Source of the DNA: Rheum nobile
Lineage: Eukaryota > Streptophyta > Magnoliopsida > Caryophyllales > Polygonaceae
Assembly: GCA_027886185.1 (NCBI GenBank)
Contig: WOAB01000233.1
Coordinates: 62,001 to 126,000 of the forward strand
DNA length: 64,000 nt
Reading direction: 5' to 3'
Under the pieces are notes generated by a model that had not been told where the DNA came from, ran no database searches, and saw only the letters and a program-made list of their open reading frames with translations. Numbering within the stretch: the stretch's first letter is position 1; each line of letters opens with the position of its first letter. Both the position numbers and the translations under genes were made by a program. Of the stretch, positions 46,586 through 56,924 are shown in pieces.

Positions 46586-46828
46586 TATTGAGAATAATGT
46601 TTAAAGTTAATTCAAGCAATCTGTTAACTATCATTAGCCTGCATTTCCGTCAATTACTATTAGTGTTGTTAGTGCATATTGTTAGTGGCCAGTAGGTGTT
46701 GTTAGTGGCCTCGTTCGAGAGATTATAGGAATGTTAGTAAATCTCTCTTAACAGTTAAAGATCTATCTTGTATATATATAGAAGATTCTGCTTTAATAAA
46801 AACCAATCCTTTTCACACTTATCTTATA
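46586..46828 (+). repeat. 5' LTR of the copia element
   Basis: 243 bp, TATTGAGAATAATG...ACTTATCTTATA, with a TATATATA promoter-like stretch at about 46771. It is nearly identical to the 3' LTR (few differences by eye). Confidence 0.9.
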
Positions 46829-46838
46829 TGGTATCAGA
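46829..46838 (+). promoter_or_regulatory. Primer-binding site of the copia element
   Basis: TGGTATCAGA directly abuts the LTR end, matching initiator tRNA-Met. Confidence 0.88.
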
Positions 46839-46914
46839 TTTGCCATAATTGATCCTCTATCTTATCGCTCCTATCTTCACACACAACCAACTTCAACAAC
46901 TTCGACTCTCAACC

Positions 46915-48144
46915 ATGGCTGCTGAGTTCTCTACCACCATCAAAAACCCTGCAGATGGTACTCAACCATTCATTATTGTGCATTTCACTAATGCCATTAA
47001 ACTCTCTTCCACCAATTATATTACTTGGAAGTCCCAAATTCAATCAACCCTCAAAGGTTACAACCTGTTCAAATTTCTCGATGGCTCCCACCCTGCTCCG
47101 CCATCCACCATCACCACCAAAAGGATAGCAACCCCGAACCCGGCGTACACCTCCTGGATGCGCCAAGATCAATTGCTTTACGGTACCCTTGTTGGCACTT
47201 TATCTGCTCCAGTGGCTCCTCTTATCACCCGCGCCACGACGACGAAGGAGGCCTGGGACATCCTTGCCCGAACCTATGCCAACCCTTCGAAGGGCCACAT
47301 CAACCAACTCAAGGATAAGCTGCACACCATCACCAAAGGCGGTCAATCCATCTCGGATTATATGCAGTCCGTCTCCACCATTGCCGATCTGCTTGCCTCC
47401 CTTGGCAAGCCCGTCGACGAGGATGATCCCGTCTCCTATGTGCTTCATGGTCTTGACGGTGCTTACCAATCTGTCACTGACGCCATCAAAGTTCGAGATA
47501 CCACCATTCTCTTCGATGAGCTCCACGAGAAGTTGATTGTGAAGGAACTTGAACTCAAGTATGCTGCCTCCTCCTCGAGTGCCCCTGCGACTGCTCTTAA
47601 TGCGCAGTTCCGACCAAAGAACAACCGTCCTCGTCCCCCTTTCCAATCACCACCACACTATTATTGCCCTCCCCCGCCACAGAACCTACCGCACTCTCGC
47701 CCTCCTCTTCTGACTCAACCAAATCAGTCCCGCCCTTACCTCGGCAAATGCCAATGGTGCCGTGAACCCGGCCACGTTGTCGGCTACTGCCCTCTGTTCC
47801 GCCAACAACATCCCACGGCTCGTCCACCTCCGCCACCCTGCAACCCCTCCCGTCCCGCTCCACAACCTCAAGTAAACGTGTCTATTCCCGGTGCCTCCGA
47901 TCATTCTTACCTGGTTGATAGTGGTGCCTCGCATCATGTCACAAATGATCTCCATAACTTGTCCCTGCAGTATCCATACAAGGTCCCAATGAACTCTTTA
48001 TGGGCAGCGGTGAAGGTTTGCCAATTTCACATTCCGGTACTCTTAATCTTAGATCTTCAGCACATGTGTTTTAAACTATATGATGCTCTCTGTGTTCCAC
48101 ACATGATGAAAAATGTTATCTCGGTTTCTAAGTTTACTTCTTAA
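46915..48144 (+). pseudogene. Gag and protease of the copia element
   Basis: The frame starts at the ATG at 46915 (ACCATGGCTGCTGAG). The Gag domain contains NYITWKSQIQSTLKGYNL and AYTSWMRQDQLLYGTL. A CCHC knuckle lies at about 47749-47790 (CQWCREPGHVVGYC), and the protease has LVDSGASHHVTN (about 47911). Around 47990-48060 the frame slips twice: the expected MGSGEGLPISHSG-type words are readable in another frame. A TAA at 48142-48144 then ends it. The continuation to about 48360 still shows the integrase finger word RHHKLGHPP in the same frame. Confidence 0.85.
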
Positions 48145-48380
48145 ACTGATTGCTCTATCACTTTCTTACCTACTTGTTTTGTTGTGAAGAAGATCGCAAT
48201 GGGGCAAACTCTTCTTAAAGGTCCATGTGTTGACGGTGTGTACGCCTGGCCGCAGTCATTCCCTGTTGTCTACTCCGCCCATCTATCCTCTCCTGCATCT
48301 CGGCATCACAAATTGGGACACCCTCCACTGCAACCTTCAAAAAAATTCAGCATTCTCTAGGTTTCAATTCTTCAGGTTTT

Positions 48381-49565
48381 TTGCAACCTGACTGCGTCTC
48401 ATGTCAGACAAATAAGAGCCACAAGCTCCCATTTAGCAATTCTTCTTTACGTTCCACTTGTTTTCTTGAAATTATATTTTCTGATGTATGGACCTCTTCG
48501 GTTTTATCTTATGATGGGTACAAATACTATGTGATTTTTGTTGATCATTTCACTAGATATGTATGGTTGTATCCTCTTAAAAGAAAATCTGATGTTCATT
48601 CTACGTTTATCAAATTTCGATCCTTCGTGGAAAACTTTTTAAAGCATAAAATCAAAATATTTTACTCCGACAATGGTGGTGAGTTTATGGCTTTAAAGAA
48701 TGTTTTGAGCGAAACTGGCATAATTCACTTCACGTCACCACCACATACCCCCGAACACAACGGGATCTCTGAACGCAAGCATCGCCATATTGTCGAGATG
48801 GGCCTCTCCCTTCCTAGCCACTCCGGGATGCCGCTTGAATTCTAGCCTCACGCCCTTCTCACAGTCGTGTATCTCATTAATCGTCTACCATCTCAAACCA
48901 TAAATAATCACTCTCCTTACTCTTTGGTTTTTAACAAAAGTGCAGATTACTCTAAGCTTAAGAGTTTTGGTTGTATTTGTTTTCCATGGTTAAAACCCTA
49001 TACTGCTCATAAATTGGAATCCAGGTCCATTGTTTGCGTTTTTGTAGGTTACTCAAGTAATCAAAATGCATTCTATTGCATGGATCCATTAACCAGGCGG
49101 ATCTACACCTCCAGACATGTTCAATTTGTTGAGCATACATTCCCCTTCAAAAATAAACCCCAATCCACAGCCTCTCCCCAACCAGCTGCTGAGTGGGCAC
49201 ACATAACCATCCCCATTATCCAAACTCAAAACCCACAATCCATCCCACTACAATCAGCCCAATCAGTCACCCACTCCCTCCCTCCATCTCTAATGGGTCG
49301 CCATTCTCCTCCTCACCCGTCCGGCCCACACATCCAAGCCCCACTATCTCCCACTCACCAACTACTGCCTCACACTCTGCCCTTCCCAACTTGCCGTCTC
49401 CCAACCCTACCATCTCATCCTCATCCCCCCAACTCATTCCGCCACCTGCCCAGCTTATACCTGAACGCGGTATCATCACAAGATCCAAAAACAACATATC
49501 TAAGCCAGTCCAAAAACTCAATCTCTCCACTCATCTCCACCCTTCCATTGAACCCAAAACCATAA
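48381..49565 (+). pseudogene. Integrase of the copia element
   Basis: The zinc-finger second half (CVSCQTNKSHKLPF) is followed by the catalytic core: FSDVWTS, YYVIFVDHFTRYVWLYPLK, DNGGEF, HTPEHNGISERKHRHI. A TAG at 48843-48845 interrupts before YLINRLPSQTINNHSP, which continues from 48867 in the same frame. The GKR-like region and Ser/Pro-rich linker run to 49565, where a frameshift leads to the RT frame. Confidence 0.85.
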
Positions 49566-49587
49566 CACAAGCTCTCAAGGATCCCTC

Positions 49588-51117
49588 TTGGAGGAAAGCA
49601 ATGCAACAAGAGTTCGACGCCCTTTGCAACATGCCAACAACAACACATGGACGCTTGTTCCGCCTTCATCTTCCCAAAATATTGTTGGCTGCAAGTGGGT
49701 CTACCGTGTCAAGTACCTTACTGATGGATCAGTTGATCGCTTCAAGGCCCGACTGGTTGCCAAGGGCTTCCATCAGCGCCCGGGATGGGACTACAATGAG
49801 ACTTTTAGTCCCGTCGTGAAGCCAATCATTATTCGTATTGTCCTCTCTCTAGCAGTTTCTCAGGGATGGAAGCTGAAACAATTGGACAACAATAATGCTT
49901 TTCTTCAAGGCACTCTTCATGATGAGGTGTACGTAAGTCAGCCACTCAGATTTGTTGATCATGCTCGGCCATATCATGTCTGCAAACTCAACATGGCCTT
50001 GTATGGCCTCAAGCAGGCTCCCCGGGCCTGGTATACCGAACTCCGTAACTTCTTACTTCAACTCGGTTTCCAAAACTCTGTTTCGGACACCTCATTGTTT
50101 ATGTTTCATCATGGTCTAACATCCATATATTTGTTAGTCTATGTTGATGACATAATTGTGACAGGCAACACTTATCAATCCATTGAAGATCTCATTCGGA
50201 AACTTGCTGCTCGTTTCTCATTAAAGGATCTTGGTCCGCTCTCCTACTTTTTTGGAGTTGAAGTGATTCCACAACACGGAGGCCTATTCCTAAGCCAAAG
50301 AAAGTATATCCATGATGTTCTGCTCAAGGCCGGAATGGACACCACCAAACCTGTCCCCACGCCAATGTCTGCCTCCTCTCCGCTGCTCAAGAATGTTGGA
50401 ACTCCTCTTCTGACGCCTTCAGATTACAGGTCGCTGGTCGGTAGCCTTCAATACTTGGGGCTCACGCGCCCTGATGTGGCCTATTCGGTCAATCGACTCT
50501 CTCAATTTATGCAGAGTCCTACCTCTGATCACTGGTCTGTCCTCAAACGCCTGCTGCGCTATCTTGCTGGCACTTCTGATCGGGGCATTCACATATCTCC
50601 GACTTCCACAACAGTCCTTCATGCCTTTTCTGATGCCGAATGGGCGGGCGATAGGGATGCCTACGTTTCCACGACATGGTACATTCTCTATCTTGGCTCC
50701 ACTCCAATCTCCTTGAGTTCGAGGAAACAAAAGGCGGTGGCTCAATCCTCTACTGAGGCGGAGTATCGTGCACTCGCCGAGACTGCCTCTGAGGTGCTAT
50801 GGGTGCTTTCATTATTCAAGGAACTCAAGCTGAAAGTTCAGCAACCTGTTCTATATTGTGACAACATGGGGGCGACGTTCCTATCCTCCAATCCGGTGTT
50901 TCATTCTCGGATGAAGCATATTGCCATAGCATATCACTTTGTTCGCCAACACGTCCAACATGGCACTTTTCGGGTCTCTCATGTCCCAACAGGGGACCAA
51001 TTGGCAGATGTCCTTACAAAACCATTGCACCGTCCTCAATTTGATGCTAATGTCTCCAAGCTTGGCCTATCCAGCAGATTGTCCAGCTTGTGGGGGCGTA
51101 TTGAAAATAATGTTTAA
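49588..51117 (+). pseudogene. Reverse transcriptase and RNase H of the copia element
   Basis: The last 509 codons are open: RFKARLVAKGFHQRPGWDY, the motif A region (KQLDNNNAFLQG, with Asn where Val is usual), ALYGLKQAPRAWY and the catalytic YVDDIIVTG. RNase H follows (DAEWAGD, SSTEAEYRALAE, YCDNMGATFLSSNPVFHSRMKHI, QLADVLTKPL). The frame ends at 51117, 18 bases into the 3' LTR. Upstream, the RT start overlaps other frames at 49565-49700, so the whole polyprotein is not readable without frameshifts. Confidence 0.88.
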
Positions 51118-51339
51118 AGTTAATTCAAGCAATCTGTTAACTATCATTAGCCTGCATTTCCGTCAATTACTATTAGTGATGTTAATGCATATTGTTAGTG
51201 GCCAGTAGGTGTTGTTAGTGGCCTCGTTCGAGAGATTATAGGAATGTTAGTAAATCTCTCTTAGCAATTAAAGATCTATCTTGTATATATAGAAGATTCT
51301 ACTTTAATAAAAATCAATCCTTTTCACACTTATCTTATA
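51099..51339 (+). repeat. 3' LTR of the copia element
   Basis: 241 bp beginning TATTGAAAATAATG, preceded by the purine-rich TGTGGGGGCG and followed by the duplication TATAC. Confidence 0.9.
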
Positions 51340-51344
51340 TATAC

Positions 51345-51959
51345 ATGTATAAGAATCATGTGGTGGTATAGAGAATTCGTCCACAATTTGAATTCATCAA
51401 TCTTCATCTTTCAGACTATAAGTTGGGTCGAACGTGGTTCAAATTCATCTGAAACAAAATAAATGGAATAATAATTGGTTAAAATTAAACTAAATTTCAA
51501 ATGTCCATATTTATTTAAATTTTCAAGAAAAACAGAAAGACATAAGGTGTGAAGTTGCGGTGGAGCGGTGCAGTGGTACGGTAGAAGGTGATGGCTGTCG
51601 ATCGGTGCTCAATGTTCAAAGACACATACAATTGTTCGACGGCGTAATGAGAACGATAAGGTTGAATGTTGTTAGATTTGGAGAATTAATTAGGTTAAGT
51701 CAATATTTTATCTTTTAAGGTTATTATTATCCTTTTAATATAATGGAGTATGTTTAACTGGAGAAAGTTTCAATGGATATATTTACATTTAAAGATAACA
51801 CAAAGGATATATTTTTTTCAATTTTTCAATAACAACAAAATCGAAACAGTAAATATACAATCAAGGAAGCTATACGTTACATTTGAAAAAGCCTCTCACA
51901 AATATTGCTTTAATTACCAACAAGATTTATATATCCACTTGGCGATCTTCCGGGTCGGG
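51345..51959. other. Upstream region of the CPP gene, no gene seen
   Basis: AT-rich sequence between the copia element and the gene's presumed 5'-UTR. It is likely the promoter region. No clear TATA box was identified. The copia insertion lies about 0.9 kb upstream of the start codon and may affect expression. Confidence 0.4.
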
Positions 51960-51974
51960 TTAAACCCACGAGAG

Positions 51975-52142
51975 ATGAGTGAATCCCGCCTCTCCGCTTC
52001 TACTTGAATCACTGTCTTCTCTCTTGTGTTGTGTGTGTGAGTGTGTGTCGTTTACTTCATAGCAGTGAACTCCATTGACCAAGCAAACCAGTAGGAAAGA
52101 GAGATGACCACAAACCCTTCAACGGTGAGGGATAGAGCTTGA
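51975..52142 (+). promoter_or_regulatory. Two short upstream ORFs in the presumed 5'-UTR
   Basis: ATG at 51975 opens a 10-codon frame ending TGA at 52005-52007. ATG at 52104 opens a 12-codon frame ending TGA at 52140-52142. Both lie before the main ATG at 52208. If the transcript starts far enough upstream they could dampen translation. The transcript start is not known from sequence. Confidence 0.4.
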
Positions 52143-52207
52143 TCCGTGAAGGCTCTTCCTGGGTTTGTTGTTTCACGCCGAGCAGCGCTCCGACTTCTGA
52201 ATCAGCC

Positions 52208-55200
52208 ATGGACACTCCAGAAAAGGCCCCGATTGGGACCCCCATCTCCAAATTTGAGGTTTTTTTTCTTCCCCTTTTTGATTAACTACTTCAGAATTGT
52301 GCTGATCTCGTCAATTTGGGTCTAATTAGGTCTCTACTTGTGCTAGCGCGAGGGTTTTTTGTTGTTGTTTCACCCCTGCATTATGGTAAATTCTGGGGCG
52401 TCATCTTTGCTTGCTGCTCATTGATTTGATTTCCAACTTTGTCATTGCTTCTATTTATTTATTTTTTCAAAAAATAAAGTTGTTCTTGAGGATGGATCTA
52501 CTCACTGTGTTCACAGTTGGATTGAGGCAATTATTATGCCTGTCTACGGTCCCACCTTCTCCATTTAATTGCTGCGAGATTTGAAGTTAGCATTTCAGTG
52601 TCCCGCCTTTTCCCCCATTTATTTTTCCTTCTGAACTTGGAGGAGTGTGTTGAATTCATTTCCCCTTTAATGGATCAAGCTTGTGATTTTACAGCGGCCT
52701 TTGTTTGCTTGGGAAAAACATCTTACATGTCATATAACGAATGCGGTTTTTAGGTCATGTATTACCTATCTTTTGCTGGAATTCTCCTGCTCAACAGACC
52801 AGTTTGATTGATGTTATTGCATTGTGAGTGCTGTATTGTCACATTTAGCTTGTTACTTTCATCTTGCAAGAAGCTTAATTTGTTGGGATTTTGCGGAAAG
52901 TGTAAATTGCAATGCGGTCCTATGTTGAAGGGTAAATACACAAAACTACCTTCAAAATTTTCCACTTTGCAGAGAACTGCTCTTTATAAGCAAAATCGTG
53001 TATTGAGTATGAACAAGGGATATGTTGGACATTTGCTTTTTCTTAACATTTTACTAAGGCTAAAATGAGTCTGAATAAGGGATATGTTGGTCAGCAAAGT
53101 ATGGATAATGAGTGAATAAATGCAATTTTGCTTATAAAGGGTGGTCTGAGCAAGTTTGGCTAAATTAAGGGTGGTTTTGTGTAGTTTACCGTAAGTTTAA
53201 ATGTTTTCTCGTTGTAGTTCACTTTGCTAGTCGGCTGTAAGTGTTAACATTTGTTTCAGCTGTTAATCGCGATGATTTGTGTCTTAGCATTTGTTTGTGT
53301 TTGTGCCTATTTCTTCCTTTCAGGAGTCTCCTTTTTCCAACTTCATCAACAGTCTTTCTCCGATCAATCCCTCAAAAACTATGAACATGTCTCAGACGCT
53401 CGGCAGTCTCAATTTTACATCTCCTCCATCTGTTTTCACCTCACCTCACATTAGCCTTCAAAGGGAGTCTAGATTTATAAGGAGGTAAAAGAATCAGATT
53501 TTGTTGGATGTTCTCTTTGTGAAATGTTTATGTCATTCATGACACTTTCCATTTCACCTTTTATACTGTTCATTTTAAAATAAAGTAAGTTTGTTCCTTC
53601 TCAGACATCAGCTCACTGAGTTGGAAAAGCTTGATCTGTCATCCGAAAATGATAACAAAGATTCCATAACTGGAGATGGCAGAAATGTTGCTAAATGCCC
53701 TACAAACTCCGCAAAGGAAGTTACAGGTGTAGAGCCATCTAAGGATGAAGGTTCCGTAGATGCAACTTGTGAAGTTTCTGATCTCATTGTCGAGCTTCCA
53801 ATGGAATTGAAGTATGATTGTAGCAGTCCTACTTTAGAGACTGAACCTGGCACCTCTGCTTGTGTTCCATTGTTGAAGGAAGCTTGTGGAAGAGAATTGA
53901 TTGGAACACAGTTGGGTTCCTTTGAAACTGACAAGAATGTAGATGGAACAGGATGCGATTGGGACAATCTGATTTCTGATGCTGCTGATCTTGTAGTTTT
54001 TGAGTCACCCCAGGAACCAGCAGCGATAAAAGAACCCACAGAGCAATCAGTAGATGAACAGATAGATTTGTTTGCATCACTTTTGTCACACTTTCCAGAG
54101 GATGATGCAAATGATCAGGAGGAGCAACACGATGTAAGCAATGATCAAGTCAGCCAGCCTGCTGAAGCAACTGAGCGTAAGCAAATTTACCAGATGCAGG
54201 ATAACAATGGAAGTTCTTCTAGTGGATGTTTTAGTGGCCAAACAAGCAAGAAGTTGGAAAACAAGGTGAAGAATTTTTTTTCTTTTGCTATTCGTGATCC
54301 CAAACCCTGCTCAGGGTAAGGGTGCGTACATCTTGCCCCCCCCCAAACCCTGCATGAGCGGGATATACTGGGCGGTTGTTGTTGTAGTTGTTATTGCTAC
54401 TCGTGATCTCTCTATACTAGGTTATGCAGTTGTTTTCGTTCTAAGCTGAAGACCGTAGTCCAATTCCAATAGTTCCATTTGTGTCCTAGTCTCATGTTCT
54501 TAAGTTGTTGATTGACTTGTGTGTGTCAATTCTTATTGTTCATGATCAACACTCGCAAAGCAGCTCATTTTGTATGTGTGTGTACACTGTAGCCTCTTAT
54601 GCATCATGGGGTACGAAGACGTTGCCTTGTTTTCGAGATTCAAGGAGCTAGGAAGAATGTAGATGGTGGTCTAGTTTGTACATCTTCGCCATCCCAAGAA
54701 GGAGGTAGCATATTGTCCAACAATAATCATTCAACAATTGGGCAGGGAGGTGATTCTCCCATATGCGTTCGTCCAGGAATCGGCCTGCACTTGAATGCAC
54801 TCGCAGTAGCTTCAAAGGGACACAGCGTTCTCAAGCCGGAGAACCGTTCCTCTGAAAAGCAATTAGTACCAGTTCCCAGATCCTCTGAATCATTCCCTTC
54901 TCCAAGTATTGGCTCCGAGAGCTTCAAAACATCAGCTTCAATATGTTCAGAGGACCATAGTATTGTTGAAAATGAACTCTTGAATGCAGGGGGTGCTTCA
55001 CAGGCATCTGCATCTGGAGCTGATTATTATGATATTAATCCAAGTAGTCTGAGGAAAAAGAGGCAAGCCTTCTCTATTAAGAGACTTTGAGAGGGAAAAC
55101 TGATGGATGGTAATTTGTTTGAATTCTTATACCTTAATCCAATTCTGCAGACGCCGCCCTGAAAACAATGGAGAAGGTGAGGCCTGCAAGCGCTGCAATT

Positions 55201-56605
55201 GCTTAAAGTCCAAGTGCTTGAAACTGTAAGCTATCTTCTTGCAAGCAGTCTTAGAACGTTGGAAGTTTAACTGTATTCTGCTCACATTACTCGGGAACTT
55301 ATATTTTGCAAAGCAAGTTGTCTTGTGTGAGCCAACAGACAACAACTCCATTGTTTAAGTATGATTTATAGTCGCACTTTTGAATTGATGCTGAATTTTC
55401 CATGCCTTTCGTGGCAGTTATTGTGAATGCTTTGCTGCTGGAGTCTACTGTGCCGAGCCCTGTGCGTGCCAAGATTGCTTCAACAAGCCCAGGCATGAAG
55501 AGACTGTTCTGGCTACGCGTAAACAGATTGAATCACGCAACCCACTGGCATTTGCTCCAAAAGTCGTCAAGGGCACTAATTCTGCAAACGATCTTGGGGT
55601 AAGCATAATGCTAAATGAACCCTACTGCTTTAGGCACTTCATCTTCATCTGATGCCTATTGTTGCTGTACTCTTTTCGTCCTCTGCTCTACCAGGATGAC
55701 TCAAACAGAACTCCTGCTTCAGCACGACATAAACGAGGATGCAACTGCAAGAAATCAAACTGTCTGAAGAAATACTGTGAATGTTATCAGGTTTTCCTCT
55801 AAACCTAGTATTATTATTATAGTGTATCAATTGTAACATCCCTAGACTCTGGTGGATGGTAATTCCTCTATTGGAAATGTAGAGTTTTTTGGGTCTAACT
55901 GAGGCTTTTTTTTTTGAAGGGTGGTGTTGGATGCTCCATTGGCTGTCGATGCGAGGGATGCAAAAACACATTCGGAAGGAGGGACGGTGAGTAAACCATT
56001 TCCGTTGATTGACCCACAATGATTTTCCCTTGAATTCTAAGTCAATGCTTATTGTTCTCTACCCCATCAATCAGGATCCACAATAGTTGGAATGGAGCTT
56101 GATGTCGAAGAAGACACACCGGTTCATGACTGTAGCCTAGGGGAGAAGAGCTTGGTGCAACCCAGAAACCACATTGGCGAAGAGCTCAATCCTGGGTCCA
56201 CGCTTCCTAAGACTCCTTTGTGGCTTTTCAGGTCCAAAACATACACTTCAATGACGATCATTGTGACAAAGTATGCAAGCTTTAGCTGATAAATGATGTT
56301 TGTTCAGGTCATCTTTGTCGCTCCCAAGCTCATCAAAGGGAAAGCACCCAAGAGTCCTTGGTATCACCTCATGTTCCCGAGACGGGCCAGGGCGATCAAC
56401 CTTCTTACGAGCCCAACACAACCCCCAGAAGGAAGCCTCCGGGGACGATTGTCCAAGCAGCAACAGCATCAAGACGTTGTCTCCGAACAGCAGGAGGATC
56501 TCGCCTGGAATCTCTCCTGGGCTTGTTAGGAGCAGCCGCAAGTTGATCTTGCAATCCATTCCGTCGTTTCCTTCCCTCACGCCTCGCCGCTCAGCCTTGG
56601 GTTGA
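52208..56605 (+). CDS. TSO1-like CXC-domain (CPP family) transcription factor
   Basis: Ten exons by eye: 52208-52258, 53324-53484, 53605-54265, 54593-55062, 55151-55225, 55418-55598, 55695-55790, 55920-55986, 56075-56231 and 56308-56605. They give about 738 residues, close to Arabidopsis TSO1/TCX2 size. The N-terminus is MDTPEKAPIGTPISKFE. Two Cys-rich CXC domains (about 456-496 and 545-581) bind DNA through zinc: CKRCNCLKSKCLKLYCECF...CACQDCFNK and GCNCKKSNCLKKYCECY...CRCEGCKN. The RNPLAF linker between them and the C-terminal SRKLIL-SIPSFPSLTP word are family marks. Such proteins act in the nucleus, in DREAM/MuvB-type complexes controlling cell-cycle genes, floral development and stomatal lineage divisions. 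All introns fit GT-AG except intron 4, where AG|GCAAGC at 55063 gives a GC-AG intron. The gene looks intact. Confidence 0.88.
52930..53190. mobile_element. MITE-like inverted-repeat element in CPP intron 1
   Basis: GGGTAAAT-ACACAAAACTACC on the left mirrors GGTGGTTTTGTGTAGTTTACC on the right. Inner arms also pair (CTTTATAAGCAAAAT and ATTTTGCTTATAAAG). No clear target duplication was seen. It is a short non-autonomous DNA element of unassigned superfamily, in the 1,065-bp first intron. Confidence 0.6.
54300..54393 (+). mobile_element. Truncated tRNA-type SINE in CPP intron 3
   Basis: GGTAAGGGTGCGTACATCTTGCC, a CCAAACCCTGC...GCGGGATATACTGGG block and a TTGTTGTTG tail are the 3' part of the plant Au/TS-like SINE type. 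A 15-bp target duplication flanks it (TTGCTATTCGTGATC at 54285-54299, TTGCTACTCGTGATC at 54394-54408; one mismatch). The left, tRNA-like part is missing. Confidence 0.75.
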
Positions 56606-56924
56606 TGTAAAGAGTCTATGAATTCCCAGGGTAATGATCTTGATTACCTTTGATGCATAACTCAGCTATTATATGTAATAGCATTATGTCATTCTTGTAG
56701 GATTCATACAGCAGCTTAAATGACGTGTAAACTATCTTAAATCCAATTTCAATTGCGATCTTGTATGATTGATAATTAACATGGATCCCGAAACCTCTTG
56801 AGAAGATGATGTACTACTGTACTAGTAAGGTACTCAATATAGTAACTTGATAACATAAATATGCGTTGATAAATATTTGTTATCATCAGGTGAATAGTGT
56901 TTCGTCAAACACACTAGTTATTAG
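56606..56924 (+). other. 3'-UTR and downstream flank of the CPP gene
   Basis: No further coding sequence is seen. T/A-rich sequence with TGTAATAG words near 56675 could hold the poly(A) site; none is certain. Confidence 0.45.

Larger units (their letters stand above)
46586..51339 (+). mobile_element. Ty1/copia element with TA...TA LTR ends
   Basis: LTRs of 243 and 241 bp are flanked by TATAC (46581-46585 and 51340-51344). Both LTRs begin TATTGA and end CTTATA rather than TG...CA; the perfect duplication and the primer site touching the LTR end fix these borders. The 4,754-bp interior has the copia order gag, protease, integrase, RT, RNase H. The element is small and its gag resembles the UBN2-type family, which suggests an Ale/Retrofit-like lineage; this is tentative. 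The coding region has several frameshifts. Confidence 0.9.

Noticed and set aside
56092..56289. Alternative CPP ending read through at 56232 to the TGA at 56287-56289
   Set aside because: Splicing at 56231/56308 instead joins the conserved SRKLIL...FPSLTP C-terminus in frame, which the read-through lacks.
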